Positions 17,298 to 26,404 of a stretch of DNA of 64,000 bases are shown piece after piece. The DNA comes from Bacillus multifaciens (GTDB taxonomy: Bacteria > Bacillota > Bacilli > Bacillales > Bacillaceae_G). Each line of letters opens with the position of its first letter. Positions within the stretch are counted from its first letter, which is position 1. Both the position numbers and the translations under genes were made by a program. The notes below the pieces were generated by a model. That model was not told the DNA's origin, ran no database searches, and was given only the letters and a program-made list of their open reading frames with translations. The stretch covers positions 89,364 through 153,363 of the forward strand of contig NZ_JAVBXD010000007.1 of the NCBI RefSeq assembly GCF_030756675.1, given 5' to 3'.

Positions 17298-17363
17298 ATA
17301 ACATAAAGGTTTTTATAAAAAGCCTACGTTTTATAAAAATCTTATATTTTTTTATGTTATACT
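17298..17363 (+). promoter_or_regulatory. Long palindrome overlapping the capsule operon -10
   Basis: Perfect 10-bp outer arms ATAACATAAA (17298-17307) and TTTATGTTAT (17351-17360), with inner TTTTTATAAAAA-type self-complementary blocks. The right arm overlaps TATACT (17358-17363), the best -10 before the Wzz gene at 17400. It could be an operator or an RNA hairpin. The rest of the 305-bp gap is AT-rich with no ORF. Confidence 0.55.
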
Positions 17364-17399
17364 TTTTGCTATGTAAAATTACGAGAGCTGGGGGAGCTT

Positions 17400-18143
17400 A
17401 TGGAAGACACGATTAGTTTAAAAGAGTTATTTCAAGTTTTACGAAAACGCTTCGCGATGATTCTTACGATTACATTTGGAGCAGCAATCATTAGTGCGAT
17501 TGTGAGCTTTTTCTTTATGACACCAATCTATCAATCTTCGACGCAAATTCTTGTTAACCAAAAGAAGCAAGAAGGAGCAATGATTCAAGCTGGTGAGGTT
17601 CAGACGAACATTCAATTGACCAATACATATAAGGTCATTATTAAAAGTCCCGTTATTTTAGATCAAGTGAAAGAAAAGTTAGGTTTAAATATAACAACGC
17701 AAGAATTAAGTAAAAAGATTGAAGTTGCGAATGAGAAAGATTCCCAAGTTGTAACGGTAACAACGCAAGATAAAGACCCAAAAGTAGCCCGTGATATTGC
17801 CAACACAACAACGGAAATATTCAAAGGCGAAGTTGCCAAAATCATGAGTGTAGATAACGTAACTGTATTATCAAAAGCAGAAGTGGCAGACAATCAATCG
17901 CCAGTTAAGCCACAGCCCGTGATGAATATAGCGATTGCGCTTGTTGTAGGATTAATGGCATCTGTTGGACTAGCATTCTTACTAGAATATTTAGACAACA
18001 CTGTAAAGAAAGAAGAAGATGTCGAGAAATTACTAGGATTACCAGTTCTCGGTATCGTTGCGCGTATGGATGAAGAAGAATTAGGGAAGAAATCACGTGC
18101 AGCGTCAGCGAAGAAAGTGAGGGGGCAAACAATTGGTTCTTAA
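17400..18143 (+). CDS. Wzz/CapA-type polysaccharide chain-length modulator, BY-kinase activator
   Basis: Membrane adaptor that activates the cytoplasmic tyrosine kinase and sets polymer length. 247 residues. Seen: first transmembrane helix about 20-40, an extracellular Wzz domain (IYQSSTQILVNQKKQ), second helix about 178-198 preceded by the PVKPQPVMN proline motif, and a cytoplasmic tail that would contact the kinase. It heads the capsule operon; its 3' end overlaps the kinase start by 11 nt. RBS GGGGGAG. Confidence 0.93.
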   Translation: MEDTISLKELFQVLRKRFAMILTITFGAAIISAIVSFFFMTPIYQSSTQILVNQKKQEGAMIQAGEVQTNIQLTNTYKVIIKSPVILDQVKEKLGLNITTQELSKKIEVANEKDSQVVTVTTQDKDPKVARDIANTTTEIFKGEVAKIMSVDNVTVLSKAEVADNQSPVKPQPVMNIAIALVVGLMASVGLAFLLEYLDNTVKKEEDVEKLLGLPVLGIVARMDEEELGKKSRAASAKKVRGQTIGS

Positions 18144-18837
18144 AAGTTTATTTAAGAAAAAGAATAATCATCGTCAACGTCGTCAATTAATTGCATACCA
18201 ACAGCCAAAATCACCAATCTCTGAGCAATATCGCAACATTCGTACGAATATTGAGTTCGCCTCAGTAGATCGAAAAATCCATTCTTTAATGGTGACGTCT
18301 GCGAACCCAAGTGAAGGAAAAACGACGACAACAGCAAATATTGCCGTTGTATTTGCACAACAAGGAAAGCGCGTCTTACTTGTCGATGCAGACTTACGAA
18401 AGCCAGCAACGCATCAAATGTTTCAAGTTGACAACATTTTCGGTTTAACGAATGTCTTAACAGCTGGTGAACGATTAGAAACATGTATTCAAAAAACAGC
18501 AGTAGATAAATTAGATTTTCTCCCATCTGGCCCAATTCCGCCAAATCCTGCAGAACTGCTTGGATCAAAGGCGATGAAAGAACTGTTTAGTCAAACTTAT
18601 AGCTTATATGATCTAGTAATCTTCGACTTGCCACCAATCTTACCAGTAACGGACGCACAAATTATGGCGAGCCAATGTGATGCATCTGTACTTGTTGTAC
18701 GCAGTGAACAAACAGAAAAAGAAGCAGCACTAAAGGCAAAAACATTATTAGAATCTGCAAAAGGTAAATTGCTAGGTGTTGTTCTAAACGATCGTGAACG
18801 TGAACAGAGCCTATATTACTACTACGGTGCAAACTAA
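18133..18837 (+). CDS. CpsD/CapB family tyrosine-protein kinase
   Basis: BY-kinase paired with the Wzz modulator encoded just upstream. 234 residues from TTG 18133 (GAGGGGG 6 nt upstream, inside the previous gene). Seen: Walker A NPSEGKTTTT, Walker A' LLVDADLRKP, Walker B LVIFDLPPI, and a C-terminal tyrosine cluster LYYYYGAN longer than that of the copy at 16.4 kb. The two kinases are clearly paralogous across their length, so one could phosphorylate the other or share the modulator. Confidence 0.94.
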   Translation: MVLKSLFKKKNNHRQRRQLIAYQQPKSPISEQYRNIRTNIEFASVDRKIHSLMVTSANPSEGKTTTTANIAVVFAQQGKRVLLVDADLRKPATHQMFQVDNIFGLTNVLTAGERLETCIQKTAVDKLDFLPSGPIPPNPAELLGSKAMKELFSQTYSLYDLVIFDLPPILPVTDAQIMASQCDASVLVVRSEQTEKEAALKAKTLLESAKGKLLGVVLNDREREQSLYYYYGAN

Positions 18838-18866
18838 AGAGGTGTGCGCTACGCGCACTTCTCTTT
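18836..18866 (+). terminator. Hairpin between kinase and phosphatase genes, possible attenuator
   Basis: AAAGAGGTGTGCGC / GCGCACTTCTCTTT forms a strong stem with a TAC loop, but only a weak T tract follows. May lower downstream expression or stabilise the mRNA. Confidence 0.5.
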
Positions 18867-18900
18867 CATCTTGAAAATACATAAGAAAAGAGGGTAAACG

Positions 18901-19668
18901 ATGATCGATTTACATTGTCATATTTTGCCTAGTATCGATGACGGGGCCGGGACGTTAACGGATAGTCTCGCGATGGCACAAAAAGCAGCGGCAGAAGGTA
19001 TTCACACAATCGTCGCAACTCCGCATCATCAAAACGGCAAATATATAAATGAGCGTGCAGAGATTCTTCATCAAGTGAAACAGTTAAATGAAGCGCTCCA
19101 AGAACATGATATTCCTCTAACTGTATTACCAGGTCAAGAAGTTCGTTTATACGGGGACTTATTAGCAGATTATGAAGCTGGTAAAATTCTTACATTAAAT
19201 GAAACAAATAAATATATACTAATTGAATTTCCATCCAATCACGTACCACGTTATGCCGAACAAATGTTATACGAATTACGAGTAAAGGGTATGATTCCCA
19301 TTATTGTTCACCCCGAACGCAATGCCGAGTTAATCGAGCGGCCAGAGAAGCTATATAACCTCGTAAATAAAGGTGCGTTAACACAAGTAACAGCTGGGAG
19401 TTTGCTTGGGAACTTCGGTAAGAAAATTAAAAAGTTCTCCATGCAGCTTGTTGAACATAACTTAACGCATATGATCGCGTCAGACGCGCATAACACAACG
19501 ACAAGAGCATTTCATTTACAAGCTGGCTATGATGTTATCGAAAATGAATTTGGTACAAACATGCTCATAGACTTCAAGGAAAATCCATATTTGTTAATAA
19601 GTGGTAAAACGATCTATAAAGAAGATCCACAACAGATTCGCCGTAAAAAAATATTTGGTATTTTTTAA
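18901..19668 (+). CDS. PHP-domain tyrosine-protein phosphatase (CpsB/YwqE-like)
   Basis: Metal-dependent phosphatase that reverses the BY-kinase phosphorylation. 255 residues. Seen: PHP metal motifs DLHCHILPSIDDG at the N-terminus, TPHHQNGKY, EVRLYGDL, IVHPERN and ASDAHN, in the order expected for CpsB. It closes the regulatory module modulator-kinase-phosphatase. Directly downstream lies the EAR RNA, so this is the last gene before the antitermination checkpoint. Confidence 0.95.
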   Translation: MIDLHCHILPSIDDGAGTLTDSLAMAQKAAAEGIHTIVATPHHQNGKYINERAEILHQVKQLNEALQEHDIPLTVLPGQEVRLYGDLLADYEAGKILTLNETNKYILIEFPSNHVPRYAEQMLYELRVKGMIPIIVHPERNAELIERPEKLYNLVNKGALTQVTAGSLLGNFGKKIKKFSMQLVEHNLTHMIASDAHNTTTRAFHLQAGYDVIENEFGTNMLIDFKENPYLLISGKTIYKEDPQQIRRKKIFGIF

Positions 19669-19674
19669 GGTAAA

Positions 19675-19800
19675 CAATGGTGATGTCTCCTGACCATTAT
19701 CAACGGAGGCACTCGGTTGTGCTGTGGGTAGAAATTATATTTCAACCTACCTTAGACGCTTGTCGTCGGGAGCATGGCGTGAGGATGGGTTAGATGCCCA
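19675..19800 (+). ncRNA. Probable EAR element (epsC RNA), processive antitermination RNA
   Basis: The 266-bp gap has no ORF but is densely structured: CTCC / GGAG, GCAC TCGGTT GTGC, GGTAG / CTACC, GACG / CGTC and GGGAGCAT / ATGCCC can all form. The EAR family is known from Bacillales exopolysaccharide operons, where it lets RNA polymerase read through distant terminators. Location inside a capsule operon and directly before an intrinsic terminator fits. I recognise it by context and folding, not by an alignment, so a covariance search should decide. Confidence 0.72.
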
Positions 19801-19811
19801 ATATAATTTAT

Positions 19812-19864
19812 AAAAACTCTAGCTATGGAGTTGTGTATAAGAACACTGTAGCTAGGGTTTTTAT
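19812..19864 (+). terminator. Intrinsic terminator inside the capsule operon, after the EAR RNA
   Basis: AAAAACTCTAGCTA pairs with TAGCTAGGGTTTTT, with an inner GTGT / ACAC helix and a terminal T run. It would cut off galU and everything downstream unless read through, which is the known job of EAR. Confidence 0.82.
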
Positions 19865-19934
19865 TATTGCTGCATCCTTATAGATAGATACAAAAGGTAT
19901 AAATAGATGTAAAATGTAGTTAGGGGGACTCGTT

Positions 19935-20816
19935 TTGAAACAAGTAAAAAAAGCAATTATTCCAGCGGCTGGACTGGGAACAAGATTTTTACCAGCAACG
20001 AAAGCAATGCCAAAGGAAATGTTACCGATTGTAGACAAACCGACAATTCAATACATCGTAGAAGAAGCAATTGAATCTGGCATTGAGGACATCATTATCG
20101 TAACAGGAAAAGGAAAACGTGCAATTGAAGATCATTTCGATCATTCCTTTGAACTGGAAGAAAATCTATTATCCAAAGGTAAATATGAAATTTTAGAAAA
20201 AGTACAAGAATCTTCGAAGATTAACATTCATTACATACGTCAAAAAGAACCAAAAGGATTAGGACACGCAGTATGGTGTGCGCGTAAATTTATTGGAAAC
20301 GAGCCATTTGCGGTATTACTTGGCGATGACATTGTACAAGCAGAAACACCATGCTTACGTCAGTTAATAAATGAATGCGAAGCGACAAGCGCTTCTGTCA
20401 TTGGCGTTCAAACAGTACCAGACAACGAAACACACCGCTACGGCATTATCGATCCAACTACGCAAAATGGCCGTCGCTACCAAGTGCGTAAATTTGTAGA
20501 GAAACCAGCACAAGGAACAGCGCCGTCTAACTTAGCAATTATGGGTCGCTACGTATTAACACCAGAAATCTTCATGTTCTTAGAAAACCAGCAAACAGGT
20601 GCAGGCGGAGAAATTCAATTAACAGATGCGATCCAACGTTTAAACGAAATTCAAAGAGTATTTGCATACGACTTTGAAGGAACACGCTATGATGTTGGAG
20701 AGAAGTTTGGCTTTATTAAAACGACAATTGAAATGGCACTTCAGCATGATGAACTGAAAGATGAATTGATGAAGTATATGAATGAATTGGTACAGAAAGA
20801 GAATGTGCATGTATAA
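19935..20816 (+). CDS. galU: UTP-glucose-1-phosphate uridylyltransferase
   Basis: Makes UDP-glucose for polysaccharide synthesis. 293 residues. Seen: nucleotide-binding start [29 protein letters not shown], and [14 protein letters not shown]. Start TTG 19935 with AGGGGG upstream. It is probably one of several UDP-glucose pyrophosphorylases in the genome, dedicated to this locus. First gene behind the internal terminator. Confidence 0.96.
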   Translation: MKQVKKAIIPAAGLGTRFLPATKAMPKEMLPIVDKPTIQYIVEEAIESGIEDIIIVTGKGKRAIEDHFDHSFELEENLLSKGKYEILEKVQESSKINIHYIRQKEPKGLGHAVWCARKFIGNEPFAVLLGDDIVQAETPCLRQLINECEATSASVIGVQTVPDNETHRYGIIDPTTQNGRRYQVRKFVEKPAQGTAPSNLAIMGRYVLTPEIFMFLENQQTGAGGEIQLTDAIQRLNEIQRVFAYDFEGTRYDVGEKFGFIKTTIEMALQHDELKDELMKYMNELVQKENVHV

Positions 20817-20835
20817 AAAGTGAGGTGGGAGAGCT

Positions 20836-21522
20836 TTGAACTTGGTAAAAGTATCAAGTGGAGATGTAGAGAAAGTAAATAATAGAGAACTTATTTTGGA
20901 AGATGTGAACGGTCGTAAAGGTTATTTAGCAGCAAAGCGATTCATGGACTTTGTTGGTGCGTTATGTGGTCTCATTTTATTATCTCCTATCTTCCTCATC
21001 GTGGCGATACTCATTAAATACGAGGATTCAAAGGGACCTGTATTTTTCAAACAAATTCGTGTTGGCAAAGATGGAAAACAATTTTATATGTATAAGTTTC
21101 GCTCTATGGTCACGGATGCGGAAGAGCGATTAAACGATTTACTAAAACATAACGAAGTATCAGGTGCAATGTTTAAGATGAAAGAAGATCCTCGTGTGAC
21201 GAAGATTGGAAAATTTATTCGGAAAACGAGCATTGATGAATTGCCTCAGTTATTAAACGTATTAAAAGGTGAGATGAGTCTGGTTGGGCCACGTCCACCA
21301 CTGCCTAGAGAAGTGAAAGAATACACGTCTTATGATAAACAGCGATTACTTGTTACACCAGGGTGTACGGGACTTTGGCAAGTGACGGAAAGAAATAATG
21401 TTGGTTTTGAAGAAATGGTTGAGTTAGATTTGGAGTATATACGGAATAGAAGTATGTCGTATGATATGAAGATTGTATTGAAAACGTTAAAAGTATTATC
21501 AGGATCTAATAATGCTTTTTAA
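20836..21522 (+). CDS. Undecaprenyl-phosphate sugar phosphotransferase (initiating sugar transferase)
   Basis: Loads the first sugar-1-phosphate on the lipid carrier at the membrane. 228 residues, the short form with one hydrophobic segment (about 38-60) and no multi-helix N-terminal domain. Seen: AKRFMDFVGALCG before the helix, GPVFFKQIRVGKDGK, YKFRSMVTDAEERL, KTSIDELPQLLNVLKGEMSLVGPRPPL and PGCTGLWQV, all bacterial sugar transferase motifs. Start TTG with GAGGTGGGAG. The sugar is probably glucose or galactose; it cannot be read from the sequence. Confidence 0.93.
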   Translation: MNLVKVSSGDVEKVNNRELILEDVNGRKGYLAAKRFMDFVGALCGLILLSPIFLIVAILIKYEDSKGPVFFKQIRVGKDGKQFYMYKFRSMVTDAEERLNDLLKHNEVSGAMFKMKEDPRVTKIGKFIRKTSIDELPQLLNVLKGEMSLVGPRPPLPREVKEYTSYDKQRLLVTPGCTGLWQVTERNNVGFEEMVELDLEYIRNRSMSYDMKIVLKTLKVLSGSNNAF

Positions 21523-21540
21523 AAAGGAGATCAGTGGATT

Positions 21541-22485
21541 ATGAAAAAAGATTCCAAAATATATGTGGCAGGGCATCGTGGTTTAGTTGGGTCAGCTATT
21601 TTACGTAAATTAGAAGAACAAGGATATACAAACCTAGTATATAAAACAAGTAAAGAATTAGACTTGCGTGATTCAAAGCTAGTAGAAGATTTCTTCCAAG
21701 CAGAACAAATTAAATATGTATTTTTAGCGGCTGCGAAAGTAGGAGGAATTGTTGCGAACAATGAATATCCAGCTGATTTTATTCGTGATAACTTAATGAT
21801 TCAAACAAATATTATTGATTCAGCTTATCGCTATGGAGTAGAAAAACTGCTCTTTTTAGGGAGTACATGTATTTATCCAAAAATGGCTCCACAGCCATTA
21901 AAGGAAGAATATTTACTGACTGGTGAATTAGAGCCAACGAATGAACCATACGCAATTGCAAAAATTGCAGGGATTAAAATGTGTCAATCGTACAATCGCC
22001 AATATGGAACAAAGTATATTTCTGCGATGCCGACAAATTTATATGGTGAAAACGATAACTTTGATTTACATACATCACATGTGTTGCCAGCACTTATTCG
22101 TAAGTTCCATGAGGCGAAAGAAAGTAATGATGAATTTGTAGAAGTATGGGGAACTGGTTCACCATTACGTGAATTTTTATACTCTAATGATTTAGCAGAT
22201 GCTTGTGTATACTTAATGAATAACTATGAAGGTAATGAAATTGTAAACATTGGTGTAGGTGAAGATTTATCTATTAAAGAGCTTGCGGAAAAAGTAAAAA
22301 CAACAGTAGGTTTTGAAGGAGAGCTTCGTTTTGATGCATCCAAACCAGATGGAACTCCTCGTAAACTAGTAGATGTATCAAAAATCAACTCATTAGGATG
22401 GAAAGCAACGACTTCTTTAGATGAAGGTTTAAAGAAAGCATATGATTGGTTTTTAAAAACCGAAAAAGAATTAGTAAGAAAATAA
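21541..22485 (+). CDS. fcl: GDP-L-fucose synthase
   Basis: Epimerises and reduces GDP-4-keto-6-deoxymannose to GDP-L-fucose with NADPH. 314 residues. Seen: Rossmann [10 protein letters not shown], Ser/Tyr/Lys catalytic region [13 protein letters not shown] and YAIAKIAG, typical of the WcaG family. The gene before gmd rather than after it, the reverse of the enteric order. RBS AAAGGAG. Works directly on the product of the next gene. Confidence 0.95.
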   Translation: MKKDSKIYVAGHRGLVGSAILRKLEEQGYTNLVYKTSKELDLRDSKLVEDFFQAEQIKYVFLAAAKVGGIVANNEYPADFIRDNLMIQTNIIDSAYRYGVEKLLFLGSTCIYPKMAPQPLKEEYLLTGELEPTNEPYAIAKIAGIKMCQSYNRQYGTKYISAMPTNLYGENDNFDLHTSHVLPALIRKFHEAKESNDEFVEVWGTGSPLREFLYSNDLADACVYLMNNYEGNEIVNIGVGEDLSIKELAEKVKTTVGFEGELRFDASKPDGTPRKLVDVSKINSLGWKATTSLDEGLKKAYDWFLKTEKELVRK

Positions 22486-22531
22486 GTTGGAAAATAGATG
22501 TGAAAAAACAAATAGATAGCTGGAGGATATT

Positions 22532-23608
22532 ATGAAAAAGGCATTAATTACAGGTGTAACAGGACAAGATGGTTCTTATTTAGCGGAATTCTTATTGGAA
22601 AAAGGATACGAGGTACATGGTATAATTCGTCGTAGTTCTTCTTACAACATGGATCGTATTGAGCAATTAGTAAATGAAGAGATTGTAGGATTAAATAACC
22701 AAGAAAACTTCCACCTTCATTATGGAGATATTACAGATACATCAAACGTTATTCGTTTAATTAGTGAAATTCGTCCGGATGAAATTTATAATTTAGGTGC
22801 ACAATCACACGTAAAAGTATCATTTGATGTACCAGAATATACAGCAGATGTAGATGGTGTAGGAACATTACGTATTTTAGAAGCAGTACGTATTTTAGGA
22901 TTAACAGAAACAACGCGTATTTACCAAGCTTCCACATCTGAACTATATGGTAAAGTACAAGAAGTACCGCAGAAAGAAACAACACCATTCTATCCGCGTT
23001 CTCCGTATGGGGTAGCAAAAATTTATGGTTTTTGGATTACTAAGAATTACCGTGAATCTTATAATATGTTCGCAGTAAACGGTATTTTATTCAATCATGA
23101 ATCAGAACGACGCGGTGAAACATTTGTAACACGAAAAATTACGCTTGCAGTAGCACGTATTGCGCAAGGAAAACAAGATACGTTATATTTAGGAAATTTA
23201 GATTCCCTTCGTGACTGGGGATATGCAAAAGATTATGTGGAGTGTATGTGGTTAATTTTGCAACACCACACTCCAGAAGATTTTGTTATTGCAACAGGCG
23301 AAATGCATACGGTTCGTGAGTTCACAACATTAGCATTTAAAAACGTAGGTGTTGAACTTGAATGGGTAGGAGAAGGTGTAGATGAAAAAGGTATTGACAA
23401 AGAGACTGGTAAAGTAGTTGTGGCAGTAGATCCTAAATTCTTCCGTCCAGCAGAAGTAGAGCAATTATTAGGAGATCCAACAAAAGCGAAAACGCTATTA
23501 GGATGGAATCCGACAAAGACTTCTTTTGAAGAGCTTGTTCGTATTATGGTAGAGGAGGATATGAAGAAGGTTGAGAAAGAAGATAAATTGAAGAGGATGT
23601 TTGATTAA
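22532..23608 (+). CDS. gmd: GDP-mannose 4,6-dehydratase
   Basis: Converts GDP-D-mannose to GDP-4-keto-6-deoxy-D-mannose. 358 residues. Seen: [25 protein letters not shown], the catalytic STSELYG and [13 protein letters not shown], and [16 protein letters not shown], diagnostic of Gmd. With fcl, manC and manA it gives a full route from fructose-6-phosphate to GDP-L-fucose, apart from phosphomannomutase. RBS CTGGAGGA. Confidence 0.96.
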   Translation: MKKALITGVTGQDGSYLAEFLLEKGYEVHGIIRRSSSYNMDRIEQLVNEEIVGLNNQENFHLHYGDITDTSNVIRLISEIRPDEIYNLGAQSHVKVSFDVPEYTADVDGVGTLRILEAVRILGLTETTRIYQASTSELYGKVQEVPQKETTPFYPRSPYGVAKIYGFWITKNYRESYNMFAVNGILFNHESERRGETFVTRKITLAVARIAQGKQDTLYLGNLDSLRDWGYAKDYVECMWLILQHHTPEDFVIATGEMHTVREFTTLAFKNVGVELEWVGEGVDEKGIDKETGKVVVAVDPKFFRPAEVEQLLGDPTKAKTLLGWNPTKTSFEELVRIMVEEDMKKVEKEDKLKRMFD

Positions 23609-23827
23609 AAAACTAAATGGTATGAAAGAGATATAGCAGAATGCATACTTTTATAGTAGCATTAGAGATTTTATAACCATATGAGATATATTCTTGTAGT
23701 CAAAGCTAAATATAATGTAGGAAATTAAAGGTAGGTAATAAAGTAATTATATTAGAAAAGTAGTTTGATGGTGGATAAAAATATTGGAAGGTTAATTAAA
23801 ATAAATTTATAGAGAAGGAATAAATTT

Positions 23828-25147
23828 ATGTCAAAGAGTAATTCTAAAATACTGAGTGCACTTTCTTTAAGATTTGATATAAAAAGCAAAATTTTTACTA
23901 ATACTGTATGGTTACTATTTGATAAAATATTTCGCTTCTTTACTAATTTTATTATTAGTATTTGGATAGCAAGGTTTCTTGGACCGGATAATTTTGGCAT
24001 ATTAAGTTACGCACAAGCTTTTACAACATTATTTATGTATTTTGCTACCCTTGGATTAGATAATATTGTGATAAGAAATATTGTAAATAAGTCAATGGAT
24101 ACTAACACAGTTTTAGGTTCAGCCTTTGTTTTGAAAATTGCAGGAGGAATCATAACTTTTTTTACAATTAACGTAGTGTATTTTTTGATGGCAAAGGAAT
24201 TGAGTACTACTTTTTGGCTTATTGTAATAATTTCTTTCGGGATGATTTTTCAATGTTTTGACACAATTGGATTCTGGTATCAAGCTCAAGTTAAATCTAA
24301 AAAATTTATAATTGCTAAAGATATTGCGTTGGCTATATCGACGATCCTGAAGATATTACTAATTATTTCTAAGGGTTCTTTGATAACATTTGCATTTTTT
24401 TCAGTTTTAGAAGTACTAATAGGTGGCTTCCTATTAGTACTAATTTATCGGCGTGATGGAGAATCTTTAAGGAAATGGAAATATGAATCAGAAACTGCTA
24501 AAAGGTTACTGAAAGATAGTTGGCCTTTGATATTTTCTGGTATGGCTATAATGATTTATATGCGTATAGATCAAATAATGATACAAAAATTTTTAGGTTC
24601 AGCAGCGGTAGGTGTATATACTGCCGCAACTAAACTATCTGAATCTTGGTATTTCATACCAACAGCGATTGCTGCTTCAACTTTTCCATCAATTATCGAG
24701 GCTAAAAAGGTTTCAGAAAGTCTATATTATGAAAAGCTTAAAAAATTACTTTTAATTTTAGTTGCAATGGCTTATGCGGTTTCTATTGTTATAACTTTCT
24801 CGGCAGACTATATTATTAATTTATTTTATGGAATAGAATACCAAGAATCTGCAATGGTTTTAACGATTCATATTTGGGCATCTGCTTTTGTTTTTGTTCA
24901 AATAGCTACAGGAAGTTGGTTTATTAACGAAAATTTACAATTAATGGCTTTTTATAGGAATTTTATAGGTGCTATTGGGAATATATTGTTAAATTTATAC
25001 ACAATTCCTAAGTATGGAATTGTGGGTGCAGCTATAGGGACTATTGTCTCCTATGCATTAGTGGTAGTATTTCCTATGCTTTATAGCCCTTCTTATAGGA
25101 AGATTTCACGTTTAATATTTAGCGCGTTTATATTAAAGAGGAGATGA
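23828..25147 (+). CDS. Wzx-type oligosaccharide flippase
   Basis: Flips lipid-linked repeat units across the membrane. 439 residues with about 12-14 hydrophobic helices and the polysaccharide-export N-terminal pattern WIARFLGPDNFGILSYAQAF. From here to about 31.8 kb base composition is clearly more AT-rich than the flanks, as expected for a horizontally exchanged serotype region. A 219-bp AT-rich spacer without a gene precedes it. Confidence 0.92.
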   Translation: MSKSNSKILSALSLRFDIKSKIFTNTVWLLFDKIFRFFTNFIISIWIARFLGPDNFGILSYAQAFTTLFMYFATLGLDNIVIRNIVNKSMDTNTVLGSAFVLKIAGGIITFFTINVVYFLMAKELSTTFWLIVIISFGMIFQCFDTIGFWYQAQVKSKKFIIAKDIALAISTILKILLIISKGSLITFAFFSVLEVLIGGFLLVLIYRRDGESLRKWKYESETAKRLLKDSWPLIFSGMAIMIYMRIDQIMIQKFLGSAAVGVYTAATKLSESWYFIPTAIAASTFPSIIEAKKVSESLYYEKLKKLLLILVAMAYAVSIVITFSADYIINLFYGIEYQESAMVLTIHIWASAFVFVQIATGSWFINENLQLMAFYRNFIGAIGNILLNLYTIPKYGIVGAAIGTIVSYALVVVFPMLYSPSYRKISRLIFSAFILKRR

Positions 25148-25150
25148 ATT

Positions 25151-26104
25151 ATGAAAACAATTTCTGTCTTAGACACCAAAGTGGCGAGTTCAAATTTAGG
25201 TGACGGAATAATAATGGATGCAGTAAATGGAATACTTTCCGATATTTTTGAAAATGATTTTTTTATAAATATGCCTACGCACGATGTAATTGGTAAACAT
25301 TCTTATAATTTCTTAAAACAGAGTGATTATGCATTTGTAGGAGGAACAAATCTGTTATCTTCAAATATGTTCCGACATAATCAGTGGAAAGTTAGTTTAT
25401 ATGATTCATTATTTATTAACAATATAACGTTAATGGGAGTAGGGTGGTGTAAGTACCAAGGAAAAGTTAATTCTTATACTAGATTATTATATAAACGTTT
25501 ACTAGCTAAAGATGTTATTCATTCTGTTAGGGATTCTTACACGGAAAAAATGCTGAAATCTGCAGGTATCAAGAATGTTATAAATACAGCTTGTCCTACT
25601 ATGTGGGGACTAGATGAAGCGCATTGCAAACAGATTCCTACAGAAAAATCTGATAGTGTAGTTGTTACATTCACGGAATATAATCAAAATTACGAATACG
25701 ATAATAAGCTTATTGAAATTTTAGACAAAAATTATAACAACATATATTATTGGACCCAACAACCACATGACTATGAGTACATGAAAACTATAGGTGGAGA
25801 TAGAATACAGTATTTATCACCTAATATAGACTCATTAAATGAAGTTTTTAATAATAATAATGTTGATTATATTGGTACTAGATTACATGCCGGCGTTCGA
25901 GCTTTACAAAAAAAGAAACGTACGCTAATTTTGGGAGTGGATAATAGAGCTACTGAGATATCTAGAGATACTAACCTTCCAGTAATCGATAGAATTAATC
26001 TACAAGATATTAATACATGGATAAATTCGAAAAAGAGTACCCAAATTCATTTACCGACGGAAGACATAAATTCTTGGAAGAAACAATTTGCAAATTCACT
26101 TTAG
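25151..26104 (+). CDS. Polysaccharide pyruvyl transferase family protein (CsaB/WcaK-like)
   Basis: Probably adds a pyruvyl ketal to a sugar of the repeat unit. 317 residues. Seen: N-terminal SSNLGDGIIMDAV, the glycine motif FVGGTNLL, SVRDSYTEKML, and the C-terminal TRLHAGVRALQKKK, the conserved RLHA region of this family. It starts 3 nt after the flippase stop. Pyruvylation is inference from the family; acceptor unknown. Confidence 0.88.
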   Translation: MKTISVLDTKVASSNLGDGIIMDAVNGILSDIFENDFFINMPTHDVIGKHSYNFLKQSDYAFVGGTNLLSSNMFRHNQWKVSLYDSLFINNITLMGVGWCKYQGKVNSYTRLLYKRLLAKDVIHSVRDSYTEKMLKSAGIKNVINTACPTMWGLDEAHCKQIPTEKSDSVVVTFTEYNQNYEYDNKLIEILDKNYNNIYYWTQQPHDYEYMKTIGGDRIQYLSPNIDSLNEVFNNNNVDYIGTRLHAGVRALQKKKRTLILGVDNRATEISRDTNLPVIDRINLQDINTWINSKKSTQIHLPTEDINSWKKQFANSL

Positions 26105-26109
26105 TTCAT

Positions 26110-26330
26110 AGCAATGAAGTAAAGAAGGAGCTCTACTTTGTTTATAAGTTGGAAGAAGATAAGCGTGAGTTAATATTGGGAAGCTAGTTAACTACAATGA
26201 TATAAAAGCTAGAAAAATTCCGAGAACTTTATATCTTTGAGACTAGAATAAACAGATATCCCAAGAAAGAAGAACGCTGGAAAGCTGTATGAGAGAATCT
26301 CACTACGGTTTGATGAGGAGAAGTTGTAAC
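26110..26330 (+). mobile_element. Decayed group II intron 3' end (domains V-VI), candidate
   Basis: The 300-bp gap between two capsule genes has no ORF. At 26280-26311 lies a domain V-like hairpin: AAGCTGTA / TACGGTTT outer helix, one-base bulge, TGAGA / TCTCA inner helix and GAA loop, beginning with the catalytic AGC triad and followed by GATGAGGAG as in many bacterial introns. Loop and bulge are each a base short of the 34-nt consensus, so it is probably dead. No reverse transcriptase remains; the 5' limit is uncertain. Confidence 0.5.
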
Positions 26331-26331
26331 A

Positions 26332-26358
26332 AAAAAGAGATGGGCAAACCATCTTTTT
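26332..26358 (+). terminator. Possible intrinsic terminator inside the capsule operon
   Basis: AGATGG / CCATCT stem with GCAAA loop and T tract. A second site where the EAR RNA could be needed. Confidence 0.6.
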
Positions 26359-26404
26359 CTGTGCAGTTTTCTACTCTACAATAAGTAAAACAGGATGGGG
26401 TTAA

